Shown here one piece after another: positions 9,340 through 17,874 of a stretch of 46,613 nt of DNA (its first letter is position 1; every line of letters starts with the position of its first letter). Source of the stretch: Chloroflexota bacterium (GTDB taxonomy: Bacteria > Chloroflexota > Dehalococcoidia > UBA2247 > RBG-13-53-26); NCBI GenBank assembly GCA_016876035.1, contig VGOE01000010.1, forward strand, positions 1-46,613, written 5' to 3'. The notes beneath the pieces are model-generated. The model was not told where the DNA came from and ran no database searches. It saw only the letters and a program-made list of their open reading frames with translations. The translations under genes and the position numbers were made by a program.

Positions 9340-11925
9340 ATGCTACCCACAAAGCTCTTTCTGCGTAACTTCATGTGCTATCGGGATAACGTACCGCCAC
9401 TCCACTTTGACGGCATTCACCTAGCCTGCCTCAGTGGAGACAACGGCAATGGAAAGTCGGCTTTGATCGATGCTATTACCTGGGCGCTTTGGGGAAGGTC
9501 CAGGGCCAAGAGCGATGATGAGCTTATTCACCTGGGAAAGAACGACATGGAGGTGGAGTTTGACTTTGTGGTGGGGGAGGCCCAGTACCGGGTGATACGC
9601 AAGCGTACCAAAGCCAGGCCGAAAACAGCACGAAGCAAGACGGAACGCCCCGGGCAGACGCTCCTGGAGTTTCAGGTAGCTAGTGAAGAGGGTTTCAAAT
9701 CGATTAGCGGGGATAGCGTGGCGCAGACGCAACAAAAGATCATTCACACCTTGCACATGGACTACCCTACCTTCGTCAATAGTGCCTACCTTCGTCAAGG
9801 CCACGATGATGAGTTTACTATCAAGCCGCCTGGGGAGCGCAAGAAGGTCCTGGCAGATATACTGGGGCTTTCTTTCTACGATGGCTTAGAGGAAAGAGCC
9901 AAAAACCGTGTCCGGGAAAAGGAGCAACAGCAAAGCGCCCTGGAAAGCGCTATCCAGGAGATGCAGCAAGAAATTGGGCGTCGGGAAGAGCACGAAGCCG
10001 CGCTGGGGGGGGTGAGAGCTGAACTGTCGGAGCTAGAAAAGAAACTGGCAAACCAGGAGTCTCAGGTCAACATTCTTAGGGAAAAGAAGAAGGCTTTGGA
10101 TTTCAAGCGGGAGCAGTTGATTGAGCTAGAAAAAACCACGGAGCGAGCCAGAGGGGAGCAGAAACGATGGGAAGGCCGGCTCGCCGAACATACCCGCAAA
10201 GTGGAGAGCTACCAGACGGCGATTCAACAAGCTCCGGCGGTGAAAGAAGGCTATGCCCGCTTGCAAGAAGCCAGGCGGGAGATGGAAGGCCTGGACATGA
10301 AACTGCAGCAGTCCTTTGCTCTCACCAAACGAAAGGACGGCCTGGTACAAGTCATCAACGAGTCCAGGGGGAAAAAACTGGAGGAGCGGGGGCGGGTACA
10401 AAGCAAGGCTGAGGAGTTGGAAGCCAGGGTCAGGAAGATAGCCAGGCTGGAACAGGACCTGTCTGCAACCCGGACGAAGTACGATATGCTTGCCCAACGG
10501 GAAAAAGAACTGGGGGAGAAGAAACAGGAGGTTCAACAACTGGCCATTGAGATTCAATACCTCACCTCTGCTAAGGCTAAGCTGGCGCAAGAATTGAAGG
10601 AATCGAAGGAAAAGCTGGCTTTGCTGACGGGAGGCGACGCAAGATGTCCCTTGTGTGAAACGGAGCTAGGTGCGGAAGGAAAGCAGAGGATAGAGGAGAA
10701 GTTCAGGGCGGAGATAAAGGCCAAGATGGACGGCCAGCGCCAGAACGAGGTGGAGATAAAGGAAAAAACCGGTCAGCACCAGGAGGTGAGCCGCCACGTG
10801 GGTCAACTAGAATCGAAGCTGAACCAGGAGCGCCTTTCAGTCCAGCGCCAGGTGGCCAGCCTGGAGAAGGAGATCTCCCTGGGTAAGGAGGCTGAAATCG
10901 AGCTGCCTGAGGTAAGAAAGCGACAGGCCCGGATTGACGAGCAGTTGTCCAAAGGAGAATTTGCCATTACGGAGCAGCAGGCGCTGGTGGAAGTAGAACA
11001 ACAGATTGCAGGCTTGGGCTACGATGCTGCAAAGCACCAACAGGTTCAAGCGCTGGTGGCTGAGCTAGGGAAGTATGAAAATTTGCAGCGACAACTGGAG
11101 GAAGCAGAAAGAAACCTGCCCTTTGAGAAAATAGCCCTCAACGAAGCCAAGGAGGCTATCGCCGGCTGGGAATCCGCCCTGAAGGCAGATAGGGAAAAGG
11201 CCGCAGCCTTGACCGCTGAGATCGCTTCTCTTCCCGGGCTGGCGAACGAGCTAAGGCAGGCTGAGGAAGCCCATAATACGGTGCGCCGGCAGCAGACCGA
11301 GGTAAGGGACAGGATGGTAGCCTTGCAAGAGAGGCTGGCCCGCTGCTCCGAACTGGAAGAGAAAAGACGGGAGAAGGAACAGTCTCTGCTTAAGACCTTG
11401 AAAGAGAAAGGAATCTACGAGGAACTGGCCCAGGCCTTTGGTAAGAAGGGCATTCAGGCTTTCCTCATTGAGTCGGCTCTTCCGGAAATCGAGGAGGAAG
11501 CCAACAGTCTGCTGGGTCGAATGACAGGTGGGCGAATGCAGGTGAACATCGATACCCAACGGGAGACAAAAAAGGGCGAGACCGTGGAAACTCTGGACAT
11601 AAAGATCAGGGATGAACTGGGCGACCGAAGCTACGAAATGTACAGTGGTGGAGAGGCCTTTCGCATAAACCTCGCCCTGCGTATTGCCCTGTCCAAGCTG
11701 CTGGCCAGGCGGGCCGGAGCGCCGCTGCCCACCCTTTTTATTGATGAGGGGTTTGGCACTCAGGACAGCAGTGGGCTGGGGAAGCTGGTGGAAGCCATAA
11801 ACTCGATCCAGGACGACTTCAAGATGATAATTGTCATCACCCACCTGGAGGAGCTTAAGGAGGCCTTTCCGGTGCGCATCGAGGTGACCAAGACCAGCGA
11901 GGGATCACAGATCTCGCTAAGCTGA
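9340..11925 (+). CDS. sbcC: SbcC/Rad50-type SMC-like exonuclease ATPase
   Basis: ATPase of the Mre11-Rad50/SbcCD type that opens and processes DNA ends and hairpins. The 861-residue protein has Walker A (GDNGNGKSALIDAITWALWG) near residue 32 and a Q-loop (SAYLRQGHDDEFTIKPPGER) near 150. Long coiled-coil arms of Glu, Lys and Gln heptads follow, with the zinc-hook CPLCETELG in the middle. The ABC signature is YSGGEAFRINLALRIALSKL and Walker B is LPTLFIDEGFGTQD. The length is nearer to archaeal Rad50 (about 880) than to E. coli SbcC (1048). No sbcD/mre11 gene is adjacent on either side, so the nuclease partner must be elsewhere. Downstream lies mobile-element debris. Confidence 0.93.
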   Translation: MLPTKLFLRNFMCYRDNVPPLHFDGIHLACLSGDNGNGKSALIDAITWALWGRSRAKSDDELIHLGKNDMEVEFDFVVGEAQYRVIRKRTKARPKTARSKTERPGQTLLEFQVASEEGFKSISGDSVAQTQQKIIHTLHMDYPTFVNSAYLRQGHDDEFTIKPPGERKKVLADILGLSFYDGLEERAKNRVREKEQQQSALESAIQEMQQEIGRREEHEAALGGVRAELSELEKKLANQESQVNILREKKKALDFKREQLIELEKTTERARGEQKRWEGRLAEHTRKVESYQTAIQQAPAVKEGYARLQEARREMEGLDMKLQQSFALTKRKDGLVQVINESRGKKLEERGRVQSKAEELEARVRKIARLEQDLSATRTKYDMLAQREKELGEKKQEVQQLAIEIQYLTSAKAKLAQELKESKEKLALLTGGDARCPLCETELGAEGKQRIEEKFRAEIKAKMDGQRQNEVEIKEKTGQHQEVSRHVGQLESKLNQERLSVQRQVASLEKEISLGKEAEIELPEVRKRQARIDEQLSKGEFAITEQQALVEVEQQIAGLGYDAAKHQQVQALVAELGKYENLQRQLEEAERNLPFEKIALNEAKEAIAGWESALKADREKAAALTAEIASLPGLANELRQAEEAHNTVRRQQTEVRDRMVALQERLARCSELEEKRREKEQSLLKTLKEKGIYEELAQAFGKKGIQAFLIESALPEIEEEANSLLGRMTGGRMQVNIDTQRETKKGETVETLDIKIRDELGDRSYEMYSGGEAFRINLALRIALSKLLARRAGAPLPTLFIDEGFGTQDSSGLGKLVEAINSIQDDFKMIIVITHLEELKEAFPVRIEVTKTSEGSQISLS

Positions 11926-11975
11926 AAACGGGTTGGGTTCTTTATACTGGGTAGAGTCCTTCTTGGGAAGGGCGA

Positions 11976-12326
11976 AGCCCACCATGGGGGTGATTCGGAC
12001 TTCGTACTTCACCTCTCACGTCTCCGTGCCTATGGTGTCAAGGTCGTTTCTTATGAGGAGAGTTGGACGAAGCGCCTGGAGAACTGGCAGAGTTGCTCTA
12101 TGCCCTGACTGGCTGGGTAGCCAGGATGGAGAGCCAGAGGCGAAGCGAGAGAACAAAAGCTGGCCTAGCGAGAGCTGTGGCTCAAGGCAAGAAACTAGGC
12201 CAACCCATTGGAGCAAAGGACAGGAAGAGGTGCAAAAACGATCGCCTAAACTACCCATGTTTTTGGCTACAGAATCCGACTAAGATTCCAGGGGCAAAAA
12301 AGGGAACCTTTTTGTCACCGAAATAA
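11976..12326 (+). pseudogene. Remnant of a serine recombinase (resolvase) gene, frameshifted
   Basis: Two frames together give the second half of a resolvase catalytic domain. The first reads LHLSRLRAYGVKVVSYEESW from about 11992. At about 12065 the frame changes and continues EAPGELAELLYALTGWVARM, then ESQRRSERTKAGLARAVAQG and KKLGQPIGAKDRK up to about 12230. The order matches the usual resolvase run of helix D, strand and long helix E ending in the GRPxGxKD-like linker. The N-terminal part with the catalytic Ser and the DNA-binding domain are absent. It is therefore 5' and 3' truncated and frameshifted. It lies just upstream of an IS1380-type element, in a stretch that has evidently received several insertions. 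Confidence 0.75.
12295..12314 (+). terminator. Small A/T-flanked hairpin, possible terminator
   Basis: CAAAAAAGG, a GAA loop and CCTTTTTG form a short stem whose 3' arm is T-rich. It could act as a weak intrinsic terminator after the resolvase remnant, but the stem has few G-C pairs. Confidence 0.3.
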
Positions 12327-12449
12327 CAGTACCGCTGGATTGTGCAGTAGTGCTCCAAAAAGGCGGAGCCTTATGGCATACCTGCCGCAGACCCATAATT
12401 AAGCGTGTCAAAAGGATTTGTTAGCCGAGAGGAGCCACAAGGGACTTCC

Positions 12450-12470
12450 ACCCAAGATCAGCGATTAAGG
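12450..12470 (+). repeat. Left terminal inverted repeat of the IS1380-type element
   Basis: Reads ACCCAAGATCAGCGATTAAG plus one G. It matches the reverse complement of 14061-14081 at 18 of 21 positions and lies 75 bases before the transposase start. Confidence 0.75.
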
Positions 12471-12545
12471 AGATGGTGGCAGCTACAAAAGGCATGAGTT
12501 TTAGGTTAGACTGGACAAGGAGAATAACACACCGAGGAGGTGAGA

Positions 12546-13838
12546 ATGAAGAGGCAGAAGGAGGGGATATTACCATTCAGGGTGGTGCAAAGTGATGCGC
12601 CGTTGATTGCCAGGGGTGGGTTGGCGCTGGTTTATGAGTTTGCCAGGTCGCTGAAGCTGCCGAAGGTAATAGACGAGGAATTGCCGCGGCCGGGCAGCGG
12701 TCGAGGGTATAAGCCCTCGCAGTTTGTGATGCCTTTAGTGCTGATGCTTCATGGTGGAGGGAAGAGGCTGGAGGATTTGAGGGAAGTAAAGGGGGAGAGG
12801 AGCCTTAGGGAGCTTGTGGAGATGGATGGTCTGCCAGCCTCCTGTACAGTAGGGGACTGGCTACGGAGGATGGGGGAGTCAGGGGAGGGTCTTTCGGGTC
12901 TGGGGAGGGTGAACAGGCATGTGGTGAGGGAGACAGTGAGGCGAGATGGGGGGAAAGGGTACACCCTGGATGTGGATGCCAGCGTAATAGAGGCGGAGAA
13001 GGAAGAGGCCAAGTTCACCTATAAAGGGGGCAAAGGCTACCAGCCGCAGATGGGGTTTGTGTTTGAGCTGGGGCTGATACTGGAGGACGAGTTTCGCGAG
13101 GGGAATGTGCCGGCACAAGCCGACGCAGTGGGTTTTCTGAAGAGGTGTTTCCAGACCGTGCCGGGAGGGAAGGAGATCGAGTATGTTCGGGTGGATAGTG
13201 CTTACTACCAGGCTGAGGTGATGAACCTATGCTTCACTGGGAGGAAGTGGTTCACTATCACGGCGGACAAGGATGAGGCAGTAATGGAAGCCATAAAATC
13301 GATAAGGGATTGGCGCCCCTACAACAAAGGCAGGGAGATAGGGGAAACGGTTCATACCATGAACAAGACAAAAGAAGCCTTTCGTCTGGTGGTACAGCGT
13401 TGGCCGAAGCTACAGGCGGAGCTGTTCGATGCGTCACCCTACTGCTATCATGCCATAGCGACCAATAGAGAAGAGGAGGCTGAGGAGGTAGTCCGGATTC
13501 ACAACAAGAGAGGGGAATTGGAGAACTATATCAAAGAGCTCAAGAGCGGCTTTGGTATGGAATGGATGCCCTGTGGGGAAACCTACGCCAATGCGATATT
13601 CTTCAGGATAGGGGTAATAGCCTACAATCTGTTTCAGGCGATGAAGGTGTTGGCCTTACCGCCGTGGTATCGGAGTTATACTATATCGACGGTAAGGTGG
13701 AAGCTGTATGAGGTAGCTGCTGAGGTGACCAGGCATGCCCATCAGGTGCTACTGAAAGTGGCGGCCAGCCTGGAGAAGGTGCTGTTGTTTCAGAGGTTTC
13801 GCTCCAGGTGTAGGCAGTTGGCTTACGATTCGAGCTAA
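12546..13838 (+). CDS. IS1380-family DDE transposase
   Basis: Cut-and-paste transposase of the IS element. The 430-residue protein carries the family pattern: N-terminal GGLALVYEFARSL, first catalytic Asp in LDVDASVIEAEK, second in VRVDSAYYQAEV, and the C-terminal Glu motif in NKRGELENYIKELKSGFG, followed by the conserved ANAIFFRIGVIAYNLFQAMK. I choose the ATG at 12546, which has GAGGAGG five bases upstream, over the in-frame GTG six bases earlier. The frame is intact with no missing core motif, so the enzyme is probably functional. Codon use is G-rich and lacks the variety of the flanking genes, consistent with acquired DNA. Confidence 0.93.
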   Translation: MKRQKEGILPFRVVQSDAPLIARGGLALVYEFARSLKLPKVIDEELPRPGSGRGYKPSQFVMPLVLMLHGGGKRLEDLREVKGERSLRELVEMDGLPASCTVGDWLRRMGESGEGLSGLGRVNRHVVRETVRRDGGKGYTLDVDASVIEAEKEEAKFTYKGGKGYQPQMGFVFELGLILEDEFREGNVPAQADAVGFLKRCFQTVPGGKEIEYVRVDSAYYQAEVMNLCFTGRKWFTITADKDEAVMEAIKSIRDWRPYNKGREIGETVHTMNKTKEAFRLVVQRWPKLQAELFDASPYCYHAIATNREEEAEEVVRIHNKRGELENYIKELKSGFGMEWMPCGETYANAIFFRIGVIAYNLFQAMKVLALPPWYRSYTISTVRWKLYEVAAEVTRHAHQVLLKVAASLEKVLLFQRFRSRCRQLAYDSS

Positions 13839-14060
13839 CGAAGGGCGAACATACGAGTGGAGGATAGACAAAGAGAGCCCTGCCCAGGGGAAGGTGGAGC
13901 TATTGTCCCTGCAACATCTAGGGATGGGAAAAAGCAGATCAAAGCCCTAAAACCGCCCTTTCAGGGGGTCTCCGGCACCGATCCCATCCCACCACCACCC
14001 AACGAAACTCAAAAAACCGCCTCAACACGGGTATGCCATGGCATTCCCACATCACTCAAC

Positions 14061-14081
14061 CCTCAATCGCTGATTTCGGGT
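14061..14081 (-). repeat. Right terminal inverted repeat of the IS1380-type element
   Basis: Its reverse complement reads ACCCGAAATCAGCGATTGAG plus one G, pairing with the left end at 18 of 21 positions. The 267 bases from here to the phosphate transporter stop hold no gene I can support; an A/T-rich palindrome TGATCATTGATCA is the only visible structure. Confidence 0.75.
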
Positions 14082-14348
14082 GTTATTGTTGACATGTTAT
14101 ATTGATCATTGATCATGGTATACCTGCTGATAGCCACTGAAGAACTCGGCGGTACGTGGACTATCCTCGCCATGCGATAACCATGCCTGTTAGCCAGGTG
14201 ACCAATAGCCAGAACCGAGTGGGAGGGGAATGGAGGCATAGGCACAAAGGGGGCTAGGTGGCAAACAAACGCCCTGCACACAGCCAAGGTTGGCAGTCTG
14301 AGCACCGCGACCGTGAAACGGGGGCGGGTTCGGATGCGTCCCAACCCA

Positions 14349-15344
14349 TCAGAATATGCAGCGGAACATCAGAGCAAACACGGCAGAGAGGGCGGCGCAG
14401 ACGGGGAAGGTGAGGAGCCAGGCGGCGACGATATTTCGGCCCACCCCCCAGCGCACGGCTGAAAGGCGGCGGCTAGCTCCCACCCCCATAATCGCTGTGT
14501 TGATGGTGTGAGTGGTGCTGAGGGGTACTCCCAGGAAGGACGCTGCCTGTATCGCTGAAGCGGCGGAGGTCTCCGCCGCAAAACCTTGCACTGGCTCGAG
14601 CTTGGTCAAACCAAAACCCATGGTCTTGATTACACGCCACCCGCCAGTAGCAGTGCCAAGGGCAATCACCACGCCGCAAAGGATTATGACCCACAGGGGG
14701 ACATAGAATTCAGGCAGAACGCCCCCTAGCACCAGGGCCAGGGCGAAGACACCCATAAACTTTTGACCGTCGTTGCCGCCGTGGCTGAAGGCCATAGAGG
14801 CGGCCGAAAGTATTTGTAACTTGCCAAACACAGCTTGCACCCTGCTGGGCTGTACACGGCGCAGGGCCCAATAGAGAGCCACCATGAGAGACAGGGCCAG
14901 AAGGAAGCCCACGAGTGTCGAGAAACCCAGCCCTATGAACACCTTTTGCCAGCCCGACCAGAGCAGTGCCTCGCGGCCTTCTGTGACCACCCCAGCGCCA
15001 GCCAGTCCGGCTACCAGACCGTGGGAAATGCTGATGGGCAACCCCCGAAGGGTGGCTAAAGCGCCCCAGACTGCAATGCTGAGCGCAGCGGCGGCCACAA
15101 CTGGCGCGCCTATGGCCTCAGGTCTGACAATGCCTTTGCCGATAGTGGCGGCCACTGCAGTACCGGTCACTACTGCCCCCAGGAGATTCAAACAAGAGGC
15201 CATCATAAGGGCCTGAAAAGGAGATAGGACCCTGGTGGAAACGACGGTGGCTATAGCATTGGGAGCATCATTCCAGCCGTTGATAAACTCGGCTATTAGT
15301 ATCAGTAACAGGATGAAAAGGAGAGACAGACTTATGTCAGGCAT
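14349..15344 (-). CDS. PiT-family inorganic phosphate transporter
   Basis: Low-affinity, cation-coupled phosphate permease in the cytoplasmic membrane. The 331-residue protein is almost entirely hydrophobic, with about ten membrane spans. It shows both halves of the PiT internal repeat signature: GWNDAPNAIATVVSTR near residue 24 and SHGGNDGQKFMG near 195, plus LSTTHTINTAIMGVGASRR close to the C-terminus. Length matches short bacterial PiT proteins. The start codon overlaps the end of the DUF47/PhoU-like gene by eight bases, the usual order for this pair (pit-accessory then pit), implying coupled translation and co-regulation of uptake. Confidence 0.95.
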   Translation of the reverse strand: MPDISLSLLFILLLILIAEFINGWNDAPNAIATVVSTRVLSPFQALMMASCLNLLGAVVTGTAVAATIGKGIVRPEAIGAPVVAAAALSIAVWGALATLRGLPISISHGLVAGLAGAGVVTEGREALLWSGWQKVFIGLGFSTLVGFLLALSLMVALYWALRRVQPSRVQAVFGKLQILSAASMAFSHGGNDGQKFMGVFALALVLGGVLPEFYVPLWVIILCGVVIALGTATGGWRVIKTMGFGLTKLEPVQGFAAETSAASAIQAASFLGVPLSTTHTINTAIMGVGASRRLSAVRWGVGRNIVAAWLLTFPVCAALSAVFALMFRCIF

Positions 15345-15975
15345 TCTTGAGGGCTACTCCCTCGAGGACGTTGGCGATATCTTCGCAACGGTCGGTCGCA
15401 CTCTCCATCTGCTCGTATATCTCGCGCCATTTGATGATATCAGCCATATTGTCGGTGTGACTGTCGAAGAGATTGCCCAGTGCCTGACGGTATACTCGGT
15501 CTGCCTCATTCTCCAGGCGATTAAGCTCAACACAGCATGAAAGCACCTGTTTCAGCTCAGTACGGTGGCGTAGAGTGGGCATGACCCGTTCTACCTGGAG
15601 AGCGGCATCCACAATGATATCGGCCAGTTCCAAGACGCTCCCCGTAGGACGTTCTATCTTGTAGAGGAGCATGGCATCTGCTGCTGCTTGAATGAAATCG
15701 ACCACGTCGTCCAATGAGTGACTCAGAGAGACAATATCCTCACGATCCAGAGGGGTGACGAAGGTGGTGTACAGGTTAGACATAATGCGGTGGGTAATAT
15801 CGTCGCCCTTGTGCTCCAGATCGTCAATCTTCCTTACCTTTTCCTCTACGTTTTCCCAGCCCTGCACCATCTGGTGGAATAGCTCGGCGGTCTGCACCAG
15901 GTTAGCTGCTCCCTCCTCAAACAGGTCAAAGAATTTATTGCCACGCTTGGGGAGGAATGGTAATTTGATACCCAT
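15337..15975 (-). CDS. DUF47/PhoU-like phosphate-transport accessory protein
   Basis: Cytoplasmic helical-bundle protein that commonly accompanies PiT transporters and is thought to modulate them. From the ATG complementary to 15973-15975 it has 212 residues beginning MGIKLPFLPKRGNKFFDLFE, the usual start of this family. A TTG-initiated extension of 14 residues is possible but has no homologous look. The helices contain the PhoU-type acidic repeats: IDDLEHKGDDITHRIMSNLY with DREDIVSLSHSLDDVVDFI, and later NRLENEADRVYRQALGNLF with the sequence around MESATDRCEDIANVLEGV. These E/DxxxD motifs bind metal clusters in PhoU. It overlaps the transporter gene by eight bases. Confidence 0.93.
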   Translation of the reverse strand: MGIKLPFLPKRGNKFFDLFEEGAANLVQTAELFHQMVQGWENVEEKVRKIDDLEHKGDDITHRIMSNLYTTFVTPLDREDIVSLSHSLDDVVDFIQAAADAMLLYKIERPTGSVLELADIIVDAALQVERVMPTLRHRTELKQVLSCCVELNRLENEADRVYRQALGNLFDSHTDNMADIIKWREIYEQMESATDRCEDIANVLEGVALKNA

Positions 15976-16070
15976 TGTTGCTCGCTCTTGGTTCCGGAGC
16001 CATGCTGAGTGTACCAAAAGCCACAGATACCGTCAATTTGAAGGGGACGTCCTAGAGTCGGCGATCACCT

Positions 16071-16108
16071 CTTCTGCGGGGGCACAATACATCGTGCCCC
16101 CGCAGAAG
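16071..16108. repeat. Perfect 15-bp inverted repeat between the ferredoxin and PhoU-like genes
   Basis: CTTCTGCGGGGGCAC, eight unpaired bases, then GTGCCCCCGCAGAAG form a very stable hairpin. It lies 52 bases after the stop of the minus-strand ferredoxin gene and 95 bases before the PhoU-like start. No run of T follows on either strand, so it is not a textbook intrinsic terminator. It may still stop or protect transcripts, or be a small palindromic repeat element. Confidence 0.75.
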
Positions 16109-16160
16109 ATAGAGCGAACCTTCTCATACGGACCCGGGGGCCGTCTTGTGTCTGGCAAAA

Positions 16161-17249
16161 CTACTTAGTGCCTACGATCGGCGGTGCGTGGACAATGGCT
16201 GACGGACCAGAGATAGTCTCGGGGATGAACTCCGGCGGGCGCACCAATTCCATGCTCATGGCGGCTGGCCCGCACCTGAGCATGCACAGGCCGCAACCAA
16301 TGCACTTCTTGGCACTGATAACGGCCTTCGGTGTATCAAAGCCGGGAAGCTTTTTCATCTTGATGGCGTCGAAGTAGCACACCGGCAGACAATCCTGGCA
16401 ACCATTACACAGATCGTTATCGACTTTCACCAGAAACCGGGTGGGGGCCAGTGCCCTATGCACATTCCTGGCCCTAATAGTCGGGGCCAGCACCATGCAG
16501 GCATCGTCGCAACAGTAGCAGATGAACTCCAGTGCCTCCATGAGCGACATGTTGGTGACCGTGGGCACCAGTCCGGACTTCGTGGCCATCATGGAAATGG
16601 ACATGGCCTCGTCGGCTGAGACCTTTCTGCCGCCATCTCGGAACAGGTCATATTCCGCTCTTCCGCCGAACTGCGTACAGGTGAAGATGGGATGACGGCA
16701 CTCGGAGTTGGGCATTGCCTGATTCCCCACGCGGCAGCAGCAGTTGCGCACACTGATGAGGTCCTTATGCGCCTGGATTATCTGTTCAATGTCTTCACAG
16801 GGAAGGAGCTTGACGTTCGGTGGGGCCGTCTTCAGTGGCAGGATTGCCCGGAGAGCTGGAGTATCCATCATGGTCACGGCACCGGCAATATCCTTCCACC
16901 AGTCCTCCTCTTCATACATGTCCATCCAGAGCTTGCCCATTCCTGGCGGGATATATTTTGGGTCACTGGCCAGTATGTTGTCGTGAAGTGTGCCCAGGTC
17001 ACCAGGGTAGCGGTGGCCTTTTCTCGACCGGACTACCAGCCCCCTCCGCGCCAGCCCGCGGATTTTCTCTTCGATAGCCTTCTCGTCTGTATGGAATTTG
17101 ACGGCCAGATCGGCGTTGGAGGCGGGCAGTTCGGCGATGAAGGCGGCCTCTTCCGGTGTCATGGCCAGCTTGAGTATCTCGAGCAGTATCTTTGAGTCAG
17201 GCTTGCGATTCTTTTCCGCCAGCTTGATATAGGCCTCATCAGTTTTCAT
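16161..17249 (-). CDS. Cysteine-rich 2x[4Fe-4S] ferredoxin protein with winged-helix-like N-terminus
   Basis: A 362-residue protein. Residues 25-90 read like a small winged-helix unit (MTPEEAAFIAELPASNADLA, EEKIRGLARRGLVVRSRKG). The middle holds two unusual cysteine clusters, VRNCCCRVGNQAMPNSEC with a further Cys in FTC, and FICYCCDDACMVL. The C-terminus carries two ferredoxin cluster-binding motifs, CNGCQDCLPVC and CIGCGLCMLRC. It is likely a cytoplasmic electron-transfer or redox-sensing protein. AGGAGG lies upstream of the ATG. It follows the FAD dehydrogenase and the NTF2-like gene on the same strand, suggesting a redox partner role. Whether the N-terminal unit binds DNA is unknown; the substrate or partner cannot be read from sequence. 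Confidence 0.82.
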   Translation of the reverse strand: MKTDEAYIKLAEKNRKPDSKILLEILKLAMTPEEAAFIAELPASNADLAVKFHTDEKAIEEKIRGLARRGLVVRSRKGHRYPGDLGTLHDNILASDPKYIPPGMGKLWMDMYEEEDWWKDIAGAVTMMDTPALRAILPLKTAPPNVKLLPCEDIEQIIQAHKDLISVRNCCCRVGNQAMPNSECRHPIFTCTQFGGRAEYDLFRDGGRKVSADEAMSISMMATKSGLVPTVTNMSLMEALEFICYCCDDACMVLAPTIRARNVHRALAPTRFLVKVDNDLCNGCQDCLPVCYFDAIKMKKLPGFDTPKAVISAKKCIGCGLCMLRCGPAAMSMELVRPPEFIPETISGPSAIVHAPPIVGTK

Positions 17250-17339
17250 AGTCTCAGTTCCTCCTATATTGTGCCGTTAGTCCTCAAAATTGTCATACCG
17301 CCTCGGGCAAGGATGTCAACATATTTTGCATCCCGATCA

Positions 17340-17804
17340 TCATTTGCCCGCAAACATGTTTTGCGTCAGCTTCAAACTAGGGGTTTCCTTCCTGCTCCAC
17401 ACTTCCTCAAAGACGCGGTCGTAACCGGTGGACTTGATCTTCCACTCACCCTTCACCTTGACATACTCATCGTGGTAGAACGCCGATCCTCTGAGGGAGG
17501 TATCGGCCTTCGTATCGATAACGTAGTCTTCCAGTGCCCATGTAGCCTTGGCCGTTGTCGGGCTGGTGATCTCGATCTCAGGTTGATGCACCTGATGCAT
17601 ACTGACACGGGTGCGATCTAGGCCTTGCTTTAGGAATTCTATGATTTTCCCTCTACCCTGGAAGCTGTATTTGCCACCGGAATAGCTTGTGGTAGCCTCT
17701 TCAGTAAAGCATTCTGCCATTTCGTCCCACAGCTTGCAGTCAAGGCAACGAAGATATTTGTATTTCAGCCTTTTGATAGCCTCGATTTCTGATAGATGCG
17801 TCAT
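17340..17804 (-). CDS. SnoaL/NTF2-like domain protein
   Basis: A 154-residue single-domain protein of the cone-shaped NTF2-like fold, a family including steroid isomerases, dehydratases and ring-hydroxylating beta subunits. Typical features are the helical start EIEAIKRLKYKYLRCLDCKL followed by DEMAECFTEEA, and later strands HQVHQPEIEITSPTTAKATW and YHDEYVKVKGEWKIKSTGY. I start it at the ATG complementary to 17802-17804, which has a near-perfect AAGGAGGTGG upstream; a longer open frame to 18038 runs through the neighbouring gene and has no domain content. It lies 70 bases after the FAD dehydrogenase and before the ferredoxin protein. A catalytic role on the product of the FAD enzyme is plausible but unproven. 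Confidence 0.85.
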   Translation of the reverse strand: MTHLSEIEAIKRLKYKYLRCLDCKLWDEMAECFTEEATTSYSGGKYSFQGRGKIIEFLKQGLDRTRVSMHQVHQPEIEITSPTTAKATWALEDYVIDTKADTSLRGSAFYHDEYVKVKGEWKIKSTGYDRVFEEVWSRKETPSLKLTQNMFAGK

Positions 17805-17874
17805 GACCACCTCCTTCTCTGGAACAGATCGGAATATCTGTCCCTTGTTTGAGATGAGCTTCCAAAACCTGTTT

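Larger units (their letters stand above)
12450..14081 (+). mobile_element. IS1380-family insertion sequence, about 1.63 kb
   Basis: The element is defined by near-perfect 21-bp terminal inverted repeats (12450-12470 and 14061-14081, 18 of 21 matching) around one intact IS1380-type transposase gene. Total length fits the 1.6-1.7 kb typical of the family. About 220 bases of noncoding DNA lie between the transposase stop and the right end. I could not find a matching 4-bp target duplication (TCCA on the left and TGTT on the right if the ends are placed at CCC), so the insertion may be old, recombined, or my end placement may be off by a few bases. Confidence 0.8.

Noticed and set aside
13857-14344. 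Open frames on both strands between the transposase and the phosphate transporter
   Set aside because: Low-complexity, Pro- and Arg-rich translations with no homologous look; they lie in the 3' noncoding part of the IS and the adjacent gap.
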